Shown one piece after another: positions 43,670-50,479 of a stretch of 64,000 bases of DNA (positions are counted from its first letter, which is position 1; each line of letters opens with the position of its first letter). The notes beneath the pieces are model-generated. The model saw nothing but the letters and a program-made list of their open reading frames with translations, had not been told where the DNA came from and did not search any database. Origin of the DNA: Williamsia faeni (lineage in GTDB: Bacteria; Actinomycetota; Actinomycetes; Mycobacteriales; Mycobacteriaceae); contig QJJF01000002.1 in NCBI GenBank assembly GCA_003202005.1, forward strand, positions 248,001 through 312,000, given 5' to 3'. The position numbers and the translations under genes are program-made.

Positions 43670-44331
43670 ACCGCTGAGACCACGGCCGGGTCTGCACCGG
43701 TGTTGGGGTCCTGTGGGTTGGCGCTGCGGAGGGTGTCGAGGACTGCCAGGGCATCCTGGCTCTGACTGCTGTCGCTGAAGTACTCGCCGATGGCGAGGTC
43801 GACAACACTGTCGGCGCGTCCGTCGTTGATCAGCTGGGTGCAGGGTGCGGCGATCCACAGCGCGGCGGCGGCGGCCTTGCCGGCGTCGCCGAAGCGGATC
43901 TGCCCGAAGCATTCCAGGTTCTGATCGGGATAGAGCGGATCATCGCCGTAGGCGGCCTGGGGGGTTCCCTGAAATCCCAGGGACGTCAGGTCGTCGAGCA
44001 CTGTCTGTGCCTTGCCCTGCTCGTCGGTCGCATTGAGGACCCTGATCTGGAAGCCGGCCAGTGCCGCCGGCGAGATCCGGAGCATTTCTTCGCGATCAGC
44101 GGGTGTGCCGACCACCGGGGCCGGCGGTTCGGGTGTCGCGGACGGTGCCGGGGGCTGTGGGCAGTCCACCGGCTTGGCCTCGGTGGTGTTCGATGACAGG
44201 GCCCCGACCCAGACGATCGCCGTGATCAGTGCCAGCACCACGGCAAGGATGATCGCGGGCAGGTAGCGCCGCCGACGGAATGGACGACCGTGGTCGTCGG
44301 TGGGATAGCCATAGGTGATCTGCGAAACCAT
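43651..44331 (-). CDS. cei: Cell envelope integrity protein Cei (LytR C-terminal domain protein)
   Basis: A 226-residue membrane-anchored protein: basic N-terminus with RRRR, transmembrane helix at about 25-47, Pro-rich linker (55-75), then an extracytoplasmic LytR_C-type domain (about 90-200) with three cysteines likely in disulfides (ECFG, APC, final C). The M. tuberculosis counterpart Rv2700 (Cei) is needed for envelope integrity and virulence. The position next to suhB and the DUF4193 gene matches. No recognisable ribosome site at ATG 44331. Confidence 0.85.
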   Translation of the reverse strand: MVSQITYGYPTDDHGRPFRRRRYLPAIILAVVLALITAIVWVGALSSNTTEAKPVDCPQPPAPSATPEPPAPVVGTPADREEMLRISPAALAGFQIRVLNATDEQGKAQTVLDDLTSLGFQGTPQAAYGDDPLYPDQNLECFGQIRFGDAGKAAAAALWIAAPCTQLINDGRADSVVDLAIGEYFSDSSQSQDALAVLDTLRSANPQDPNTGADPAVVSAVHEASC

Positions 44332-44697
44332 GGGCTGTCGATGCCTTCCGCCGGGAGTGTGGTCGAGCGTGTCAACTCTAAACTGTCGTGCAATTTGTGC
44401 TCGGCAGCGACGACGGGAATGTTTTGCGCTCCCAAGTGTTGTTGACTCTGAGCAACGGCTGGGCTAGGATTCGGCCGTCTCAGATTGGATAACTCGAAAC
44501 TCGGGCCTCTGATCAACTGTGGCGAAAATCACAAAATACTTGTCTGGACGAGCAACGAATCCCTTCACGGGCGTCGTTGTTCCAAGGGCGCTGTCGCGGA
44601 CATTGCAGACGAATGACGTGCGCGGCTTGTTGGGACTCGCGGGACCTGCTGACATCGGGTATCGCGGGTCGCAGGTGCTTCTACCTAAGGCGGAAAT
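44332..44697. other. Intergenic region with the DUF4193 promoter and a long 5' leader
   Basis: A 366-bp region. It carries the promoter at 44442-44470 and, downstream, an untranslated leader of about 220 nt. Near the end ACCTGC-T-GAC (44644-44653) can pair with GTC-GCAGGT (44668-44676), nine pairs with one bulge, ten bases before the AAGGCGG ribosome site (44686-44692). An 83-codon frame from GTG 44519 runs into the DUF4193 gene and is not believed. Confidence 0.5.
44442..44470 (+). promoter_or_regulatory. Sigma-70 (SigA) promoter of the DUF4193 gene
   Basis: TTGACT (44442-44447) and TAGGAT (44465-44470) with an ideal 17-bp spacer, the best housekeeping promoter visible in the window. The start point should be near 44477. 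Confidence 0.75.
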
Positions 44698-44997
44698 ATG
44701 GCAACTGATTACGATGCGCCCCGGCGCACTGAATCCGACGAGGTCTCCGAGGACTCACTCGAGGAACTGAAGGCACGTCGCAGTGAAGCGCAGGCGGCCT
44801 CGGTCGATGTGGACGAAGGCGATACCGCGGAGTCCTTTGAACTCCCGGGCGCTGATCTGTCCGGCGAGGAACTGTCGGTTCGGGTGATCCCGAAGCAGGC
44901 TGACGAGTTCACCTGCACCAGCTGCTTCCTCGTTTACCACCGCAGCCGACTGGCAACGGAGAACGGAAACTCGCGCATCTGCGTCGATTGCGCGTAA
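44698..44997 (+). CDS. DUF4193 family small zinc-binding protein (Rv2699c-like)
   Basis: A 99-residue cytoplasmic protein. The acidic N-terminal 60 residues are followed by Cys73-x2-Cys76 (FTCTSCF) and Cys95-x2-Cys98 (ICVDCA) at the extreme C-terminus, a likely zinc ribbon. DUF4193 is a near-universal actinobacterial family, in M. tuberculosis Rv2699c; it resembles small RNA-polymerase-binding zinc proteins in build, but that is speculation. AAGGCGG five bases before ATG 44698 is a strong ribosome site. Its strong promoter suggests high expression. Confidence 0.9.
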   Translation: MATDYDAPRRTESDEVSEDSLEELKARRSEAQAASVDVDEGDTAESFELPGADLSGEELSVRVIPKQADEFTCTSCFLVYHRSRLATENGNSRICVDCA

Positions 44998-45020
44998 TAA
45001 CCGATAGACACACACAGACA

Positions 45021-45083
45021 AACAACACCGCGCCGATGGTGTCGCCGGGCCCCCGCCAGCGACACCATCGGCGCGGTGTTGTT
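45021..45083. terminator. Bidirectional hairpin between DUF4193 and DUF3093 genes
   Basis: Perfect 25-nt arms 45021-45045 and 45059-45083 around a 13-nt GC-rich loop, between convergent stops 44997 and 45116. The outer arm ends are AACAAC and GTTGTT. Pairing can extend past a 3-nt bulge. No U tract. Confidence 0.82.
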
Positions 45084-45115
45084 CTGTGTCGTGGGCGTGG
45101 ACCCCGCGGGCAGAG

Positions 45116-45646
45116 TCAGTCGGTGGACTCCGCGGCCGCGTCGGCCATCCCGAGGGCGGCGATCAACTCGGCGGGGTGCCGGGTACTGACCAGCCAGTAG
45201 GGGGTCGGGTCGTCGGGATCGTCCAGGACGAGCAGAACCATGGTCTTGATCCAGAACTTGTGGGCGAGGAACGCCGCCGGATCGAGCTGGCGACCCATGG
45301 CCGCGCTCTTTGCACTGGCCGGGATGCTCGCGGCGCGATCGATCAAGGTGATCGGGAGATGGGCCTTGCCCGCCCACAATTCGCCGTCGGCGACCCAGAC
45401 GCGCGTACGCCCCATCGACCAGAGGAGCCATGCGGCCAGCGGCGCAAGGACCGCGTAGACGATCGGGCTGAACTCGCTGCCGTGCATGGCGAGCTGGATC
45501 TCGTAGCCGAGTAGGCCGATGACAATCGCGGCGACCGGCCACCACCACAGCGGTACGTACAGGCGTTCGTCGTGAACGATCCGTGCACCGTCTCCGTGGG
45601 TCTGGGAGGGGTCTCCGGCCGTGTCGGGTGATGGGAATGGAGGCAC
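45116..45646 (-). CDS. DUF3093 membrane protein (Rv2698-like)
   Basis: A 176-residue protein with two transmembrane helices (about 33-53 and 60-78) and a C-terminal cytoplasmic domain containing GRTRVWVADGELWAG and the DDPDDPTPYWLVSTRHP segment of DUF3093. Function unknown; always next to dut in Mycobacteriales. GTG 45646 (MPPFPSPDTAG) is supported by a -10 TACGCT six bases upstream; the longer frame to 45763 would run into dut. Confidence 0.85.
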   Translation of the reverse strand: MPPFPSPDTAGDPSQTHGDGARIVHDERLYVPLWWWPVAAIVIGLLGYEIQLAMHGSEFSPIVYAVLAPLAAWLLWSMGRTRVWVADGELWAGKAHLPITLIDRAASIPASAKSAAMGRQLDPAAFLAHKFWIKTMVLLVLDDPDDPTPYWLVSTRHPAELIAALGMADAAAESTD

Positions 45647-45652
45647 GGCGCC

Positions 45653-45662
45653 AGCGTAGTCT
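45653..45662. promoter_or_regulatory. Overlapping divergent -10 elements of dut and the DUF3093 gene
   Basis: On the plus strand TAGTCT (45657-45662) is six bases before dut GTG 45669. On the minus strand TACGCT (45658-45653) is six bases before the DUF3093 GTG 45646. The two hexamers share TA at 45657-45658, so a single symmetric site would drive two leaderless messages in opposite directions, with 22 bp between start codons. Confidence 0.6.
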
Positions 45663-45668
45663 TCCCGT

Positions 45669-46196
45669 GTGGCAAACGATCCTGGCAGCACCCCTGCCGA
45701 CGCACCGTTCCCCGCCGGCCAGCCGGTGGGACAGGTCGCCGTCAGGCGACTCGATCCGGGCATCGCATTGCCTCGGCGGGCTCACCCCGGGGATGCCGGC
45801 GTGGACCTGTCGAGCACGATCGACATCGAACTGGCGCCCGGACATCGGGCGCTGGTGCCGACGGGGATCTCAATTGCACTTCCCGTCGGAACGGTGGGTC
45901 TGATCCATCCGCGGTCGGGACTCGCCGCGCGCGCGGGTCTGTCGATCGTCAACACCCCGGGAACCGTCGACGCGGGATACCGCGGCGAGATCAAGGTGTC
46001 CCTAATCAACTTGGACCCGCACGAACCGATTGTCATTGCGCGAGGTGACCGCATCGCACAGTTGCTGGTTCAGCGGGTCGAGCTCGTCGACTTCGTGGAA
46101 GTGGACGAACTGGACGAAACAAGCCGTGGCGCAGGTGGTCACGGTTCGAGTGGCGGTCACGCGAGGTTGGACGCACACGCGTCGGAAAGCAGCTGA
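45669..46196 (+). CDS. dut: dUTP diphosphatase Dut
   Basis: A 175-residue trimeric dUTPase that removes dUTP and makes dUMP for thymidylate. Motifs: 1 HPGDAGVDL (39-47), 2 [10 protein letters not shown], 3 [11 protein letters not shown] with catalytic Asp, 4 GDRIAQLLV, 5 [13 protein letters not shown], which keeps the His that M. tuberculosis Dut has in place of the usual Phe. GTG 45669 is marked by a -10 six bases upstream. An extra 20 N-terminal residues precede the family core. The DUF3710 gene follows after 3 bp. Confidence 0.94.
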   Translation: MANDPGSTPADAPFPAGQPVGQVAVRRLDPGIALPRRAHPGDAGVDLSSTIDIELAPGHRALVPTGISIALPVGTVGLIHPRSGLAARAGLSIVNTPGTVDAGYRGEIKVSLINLDPHEPIVIARGDRIAQLLVQRVELVDFVEVDELDETSRGAGGHGSSGGHARLDAHASESS

Positions 46197-46199
46197 AAA

Positions 46200-47048
46200 A
46201 TGGCACGCGAAAAACGAATTCGGGGCAGCCGCCGGGGACGCCCCACCGAGGATCAGACCTCCGACACGAATGTCGGACCCAAGCAGATCGGCAGTGGGCA
46301 GGGTCCGTACGACGCCGATGATCTGGCGAAGGATGCCACGTTCGACAACTCACATCTCGATCTCGGATCGGTCCTGGTGCCGGTGGTCGAGGGGGGACAG
46401 GTCACCGTCGAGATGTCGGTGGATCATCAGCCGCAGTCGGTGTTCCTGGTGACGCCTCACGGGCGGATCACGGTCGCAGCGTTCGCCGCACCCAAATCGA
46501 GTGGTCAGTGGCGCGACGTGGTGACCGAACTCACCGAATCCCTGAAGACCGAGGGAGCCACGACAGCCATCGAAACCGGCTTCTGGGGCCGCGAGGTCGT
46601 GGCGACGGTCCCCGGCGGGGTGCATCGCTTCATCGGGGTCGACGGCCCGCGGTGGATGATCCGCGCTGTGGCCAGTTCGCCGACCGAGGGCGCCGAGAAC
46701 CTGTCCAAGGTTGCGCGTGCCGTCGTCAGCGAAACTGTGGTTCGCCGTGGCGACGACCCGCACCCGCCTCGTACTCCCTTGCCGATCGTGTTGCCGCCGG
46801 TTCTCGCCGAGCAGGTCGCGGCCGCGCAACAGGAGATGGTGAACTCCGGGAAGATGGACGCGAATGCCGCGCCCGCCGCGCCGGCCGCCAACGCGCAGGC
46901 GCAATCGGCCCAGGCGACGGTCCGGGTTCAGGGTCAGCCGCAACCGGCCGCGCCTGAGCCTGCGGAGGAAGAGGTCCACACTCCGGCACCGGGGAGCGGT
47001 TCACGCGGCTCTGCGATGCAGCAGTTGGGCAACCGCCCGAAACGGTAG
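46200..47048 (+). CDS. DUF3710 family protein (Rv2696c-like)
   Basis: A 282-residue soluble protein. A basic N-terminus (REKRIRGSRRGR) leads to the conserved DUF3710 domain (about 50-195) containing LDLGSVLVPV and GVDGPRWMIRAV. The C-terminal 80 residues are Ala/Pro/Gln rich and probably disordered. Function unknown; conserved downstream of dut in Mycobacteriales and likely cotranscribed (3-bp gap). Confidence 0.87.
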   Translation: MAREKRIRGSRRGRPTEDQTSDTNVGPKQIGSGQGPYDADDLAKDATFDNSHLDLGSVLVPVVEGGQVTVEMSVDHQPQSVFLVTPHGRITVAAFAAPKSSGQWRDVVTELTESLKTEGATTAIETGFWGREVVATVPGGVHRFIGVDGPRWMIRAVASSPTEGAENLSKVARAVVSETVVRRGDDPHPPRTPLPIVLPPVLAEQVAAAQQEMVNSGKMDANAAPAAPAANAQAQSAQATVRVQGQPQPAAPEPAEEEVHTPAPGSGSRGSAMQQLGNRPKR

Positions 47049-47065
47049 AGATCGGATGGCGGGTG

Positions 47066-47785
47066 TCAGCGGGTGAGCCGGCGCCAGCCGTCGAGGCATC
47101 GCCGGCCCAGCACTGACGGGTCGGCGCCCAGATCGTCGAGCGTGATCGTTTGCAGCAGTGCGTTCGGTGCCGCGTCGTGCCATGTTTGTGCCACCTCGAA
47201 CGGGTGCACCGGATCATCGATCGTCGCGGTGATCGACAGTGGTACCGACAGTTCGGCGATGTCGCCTGCGGTCGGGGCGTGATAGCCCGCCGCCTCGGTG
47301 AGCATCGCATCCAGGACCGGTGCGGTGGCCCGCCATGAGCGGGCGAGTTCGGTGGCCAGCCATGGCGGTGTACCCGCGGTCATCTGTTCGATGGTCGCTT
47401 CCAGGCCGGTTCGGGCAAGCTGGTCGAGCGTCAACCGCGCGCTGTGCGCCGCCGGTGCGGTGGCCGGATCACCGAGCCACGGCGGCAACGCTGCCAGCAC
47501 ACCCGAGCAACTGGTGGGATTGTCGAGCGCCCATCGCAGGGCCACACACGCCCCGATCGACACGCCGGCCGCAAGTACCTGGTGCCCGTCGGCCGCAGTG
47601 TCATCGAGTGCCTGCAGATAAGTGCTGATCAAGCCATTTTCCGTGGGATCCACGGCAATCACCGGGATCGTCTCGTCGGCAAAAGCCCGACCGGCAAAGT
47701 ACCCGTCCGAACCTGTTCCGGGGAGTGCCACGATCACCAGATCGCGGTTTGCGGGAGGGGATTTCGACACGGGGGTGCGCGGCAT
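47066..47785 (-). CDS. Alpha/beta hydrolase (Rv2695-like)
   Basis: A 239-residue alpha/beta-hydrolase-fold protein. The nucleophile elbow is GVSIG (Ser near 75), preceded by the oxyanion segment ALPGTGSDG. A candidate acid is the Asp of TATIDDPVHP, which also gives a His. No signal peptide, so cytoplasmic. M. tuberculosis Rv2695 stands in the same place; substrate unknown. ATG 47785 has CAAGAT six bases upstream, a possible leaderless signal. Confidence 0.8.
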   Translation of the reverse strand: MPRTPVSKSPPANRDLVIVALPGTGSDGYFAGRAFADETIPVIAVDPTENGLISTYLQALDDTAADGHQVLAAGVSIGACVALRWALDNPTSCSGVLAALPPWLGDPATAPAAHSARLTLDQLARTGLEATIEQMTAGTPPWLATELARSWRATAPVLDAMLTEAAGYHAPTAGDIAELSVPLSITATIDDPVHPFEVAQTWHDAAPNALLQTITLDDLGADPSVLGRRCLDGWRRLTR

Positions 47786-47931
47786 GTGATGATCTTGCCG
47801 CGGCGAGTGGTACTCACCGGTAGCGGGGTCTACCCTGGCGAGAGCAACAGCCCACGGTCGTCATCGGATTCACCGAGACGGCGACACAACTGATTTGGCT
47901 CGATTGACTTGGCGAAAGGGTGCGTAGCGCC

Positions 47932-48303
47932 ATGACTGCAGGCGGATATCTCAAACGCCTCACGCGCAGACTCACGGAAGACCTCGAGCAACTCGACGCC
48001 GAGACCATCTCCGAACAGTCTCGGCAAACCGGCGCCCAGCGCGCCTGTGATTGTTCGGCCGGTGACGAGGTCACCATGCAGGGCGAACTGCGATCGGTGC
48101 AGACCTGCGCGAAGACGATGAAATCGGGTGTCACCGCAGAATTCTTCGATGGCACCGACGTGGTCACGCTCAAGTTCATCGGACGCAATCGGATCCCCGG
48201 GATCGAACCCGGGCGCACGGTGATCGTCCGAGGCCGGATAGGTGAGCACGACGGCCGCAAGGTCATGTTCAACCCCTACTACGAGTTGCTCGGTGAGAGC
48301 TGA
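47932..48303 (+). CDS. OB-fold nucleic-acid-binding-like protein (Rv2694c-like)
   Basis: A 123-residue protein: a helical basic N-terminus (1-40), then an OB-fold about 45-120 (GDEVTMQGELRSV, FFDGTDVVTLKFIG, GRTVIVRGRIG), the kind found in nucleic-acid-binding proteins and asparaginyl/lysyl-tRNA synthetases. Exact role unknown. ATG 47932 has AAAGGG ten bases upstream; GTG 47920 is an alternative. The DUF3159 gene begins inside its last codons, so translation is coupled. Confidence 0.83.
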   Translation: MTAGGYLKRLTRRLTEDLEQLDAETISEQSRQTGAQRACDCSAGDEVTMQGELRSVQTCAKTMKSGVTAEFFDGTDVVTLKFIGRNRIPGIEPGRTVIVRGRIGEHDGRKVMFNPYYELLGES

Positions 48304-49039
48304 GCACGACGGGCATCGACCAGGAACGGCACCGGGCGACGACCCGAAGGCCCTGACCGTTCTCGAACAGATGGGTGGGGTCTCCGGACTCATCTATTCG
48401 TCGGTGCCCATTGTGGTGTTCGTGCCGGCGAATTCGCTGTGGAATCTGACGGTGGCGATCTACGCGGCTCTCGGTGTGGCCGTTGTGATCTTCTTGCTCC
48501 GGCTGATCCGGCGTGAGCCCATTCAGCCCGCGATCTCGGGTGTCATCGGAGTGGCGGTGTGTGCGTTCATCGCCCACCGGACCGGCGACGCGAAGGGATT
48601 CTTCCTCGTCGGAATCTGGACCACCCTGGTCTACGCGGGGGTGTTCGCCGCATCGATCCTGGTCCGATGGCCGCTGGTCGGGGTGATCTGGAACGGCGTG
48701 AACGGGAACGGGACGCACTGGCGTCAGCATCGCCGCACACTGCTGGCCTACGACATCGCCACAGCGGTGTGGGCGGCCCTGTTCGGTGTCCGCTATCTGG
48801 TGCAGTCGTTCCTCTACGACAACGACCAGACCGGTGGTCTGGCCGCGGCGCGAATCGGGATGGGCTGGCCCTTGACCGCCGCAGCCGCGCTCGCCACGGT
48901 GCTGCTGGTCCGCTGGGCGCAGAAGACCGAACACGACGAAGAGGCGGCAGAAGAGTCCGATGTCATGGCCGCCGCGTCAGAAGGATCTGACCCCGACGGT
49001 CCCGGCGGGACTACAGAGCAGGCGCCGCCGGCTCGATGA
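48293..49039 (+). CDS. DUF3159 integral membrane protein (Rv2693c-like)
   Basis: A 248-residue protein with about five to six transmembrane helices between residues 25 and 225, fitting DUF3159 (GISGLIYSSVPIVVFV-like start). C-terminal 30 residues are acidic. Start GTG 48293 overlaps the OB-fold gene by 11 bp; the open frame to 48242 is within that gene. Function unknown, but it is conserved beside the ceoBC genes. Its end overlaps convergent ceoC by 29 bp. Confidence 0.84.
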   Translation: MRAEHDGHRPGTAPGDDPKALTVLEQMGGVSGLIYSSVPIVVFVPANSLWNLTVAIYAALGVAVVIFLLRLIRREPIQPAISGVIGVAVCAFIAHRTGDAKGFFLVGIWTTLVYAGVFAASILVRWPLVGVIWNGVNGNGTHWRQHRRTLLAYDIATAVWAALFGVRYLVQSFLYDNDQTGGLAAARIGMGWPLTAAAALATVLLVRWAQKTEHDEEAAEESDVMAAASEGSDPDGPGGTTEQAPPAR

Positions 49040-49685
49040 TCGCGGCCTGAAGTTCGGCTTCGGCTTCGGCCGGCACGATGAACACCAGTTCGTCGCCGCC
49101 TTCGACGGTGTCGTCGGGTTGCGGCACGATGACGCGGCCCCCGCGCAGGATCGTGACGAGTGCGGCGTCCCGCGGCAGCTTGAGTTTCCGGATCGGCTTG
49201 CCCGCCAGCGGTGTGTTGTCGGGCAGGGTCATCTCCACCAGGTTCGCCTGACCGCGTCGGAACGTCATCAACCGCACGAGATCGCCGACCGACACCGCTT
49301 CTTCGACCAGTGAGGCGAGCATTCGTGGGGTGGAGACCGCGACGTCGACACCCCAGTCCTCGTCGAACAGCCACTCGTTGCGCGGATCGTTCACCCGGGC
49401 GACGACACGTTGCACCGCGAATTCGGTTTTGGCCAGCAGACTCACCACCAGGTTCGCCTTGTCGTCGCCCGTTGCGGCGATGACCACGTCGAACTTGTGC
49501 AGTTCGACCTTTTCGAGGTTGTCGAGTTCGCAGGCGTCGCCGCCGACCCACCGGGCGCCGACCACCGCCTCTTCGTCGATGTGGTCGGGGTTGCGTTCGA
49601 GCAGCATCACCTCATGCGAGCTGGCGAGCAGTTCGCGGGCGATCGACCGTCCGACGGCACCGGCACCGGCTATCGCGACCTTCAT
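49011..49685 (-). CDS. ceoC: RCK-domain potassium regulator CeoC (TrkA-like)
   Basis: A 224-residue cytoplasmic protein: RCK_N Rossmann domain (1-125, GAGAVGRSIA) and RCK_C (about 140-215, ending DELVFIVPAE). TrkA-type proteins bind NAD(H) or nucleotides and gate potassium transporters. It is the second of two tandem trkA-like genes (30 bp after ceoB), as with ceoB-ceoC of mycobacteria, and both are divergent to a KimA-like potassium transporter. GGAAGGA lies before ATG 49685. The end overlaps the DUF3159 gene. Confidence 0.92.
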   Translation of the reverse strand: MKVAIAGAGAVGRSIARELLASSHEVMLLERNPDHIDEEAVVGARWVGGDACELDNLEKVELHKFDVVIAATGDDKANLVVSLLAKTEFAVQRVVARVNDPRNEWLFDEDWGVDVAVSTPRMLASLVEEAVSVGDLVRLMTFRRGQANLVEMTLPDNTPLAGKPIRKLKLPRDAALVTILRGGRVIVPQPDDTVEGGDELVFIVPAEAEAELQAAIIEPAAPAL

Positions 49686-49715
49686 ACTGTCTTCCTTCCG
49701 GTCTGCGGGCTCACG

Positions 49716-50384
49716 TCAATCTGCTTCCGGGGCAACATCGGAAGCTACCGCGCGCACCTTGTCGAGATTGTCGAGCAAGGCGGCAACGAAGACCTGATCA
49801 TCTTGTTGCAGTACTGATTTGGGTCCGGGAAGCAGCGGTTTGCCGAGTCGGTTGACGAAGCTGATCCGGGATCCGGTCTGTTCCTGGAAAAACGTTACCG
49901 AGTTGCCGACCCATGACTCGTGGATGCTGAGCTGGACGATTCCGACCTGGCCGGAGGGCTCGGTCCAGGCGACGACGTCGGCATCGGAGCCTCCGAGTGC
50001 CGACAAGAACCGATCCGTGGTCCACGGCACGGTCGCGACGGTCGGGATGCCGAGGCGCTCGTAGACGGCCGCGCGTTTGGCATCGTAGATCCGGGCGACG
50101 ACTTTGGGGACGTTGAACGTCTCTCGCGCGACGCGCGCGGCGATGATGTTGGAGTTGTCTCCCGACGACACCGCTGCGAAGGCGTCGGCACCGGCTATAC
50201 CGGCTCGCCGCAGCACGTCCTGGTCGAATCCGACGCCCTTGACCGTGGTGCCGGTGAAGCCTTCGGCCAGACGCCGAAATGCGGTTTCATCTCGGTCGAT
50301 GATCGCCACCTCGTGCCCGGCGGACTGCAACTGGCCGGCAAGGGAAGCCCCGACTCGACCGCATCCCATCACCACAACGCGCAT
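49716..50384 (-). CDS. ceoB: RCK-domain potassium regulator CeoB (TrkA-like)
   Basis: A 222-residue TrkA-like protein with RCK_N (MGCGRVGASLAGQL, 6-19) and RCK_C (about 145-205) domains. With CeoC it probably forms a mixed ring that senses the NAD(H)/nucleotide state and controls potassium flux. AAGGAG five bases before ATG 50384 is a good ribosome site. First of the ceoB-ceoC operon, 95 bp from the divergent KimA-like gene, which may be its target. Confidence 0.92.
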   Translation of the reverse strand: MRVVVMGCGRVGASLAGQLQSAGHEVAIIDRDETAFRRLAEGFTGTTVKGVGFDQDVLRRAGIAGADAFAAVSSGDNSNIIAARVARETFNVPKVVARIYDAKRAAVYERLGIPTVATVPWTTDRFLSALGGSDADVVAWTEPSGQVGIVQLSIHESWVGNSVTFFQEQTGSRISFVNRLGKPLLPGPKSVLQQDDQVFVAALLDNLDKVRAVASDVAPEAD

Positions 50385-50467
50385 GCCAACTCCTTGCTGG
50401 ACTCACCCGAGCAGATGCTCACCGGAACGGTACCCCGACCGCCGTGGCCTTACGCCATCGCAGGCCC

Positions 50468-50473
50468 TATTGT
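50468..50473 (+). promoter_or_regulatory. -10 element, leaderless start of the KimA-like gene
   Basis: TATTGT is six bases before GTG 50480 and there is no Shine-Dalgarno sequence, so the message is probably leaderless. It fixes the start against the open frame from 50444. Confidence 0.58.
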
Positions 50474-50479
50474 TGCCTG

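Noticed and set aside
44519-44770. 83-codon frame in the DUF4193 leader
   Set aside because: It overlaps the DUF4193 gene in another frame, has no ribosome site, and resembles nothing; a leader without a peptide is simpler. Could be revisited if ribosome profiling shows reads.
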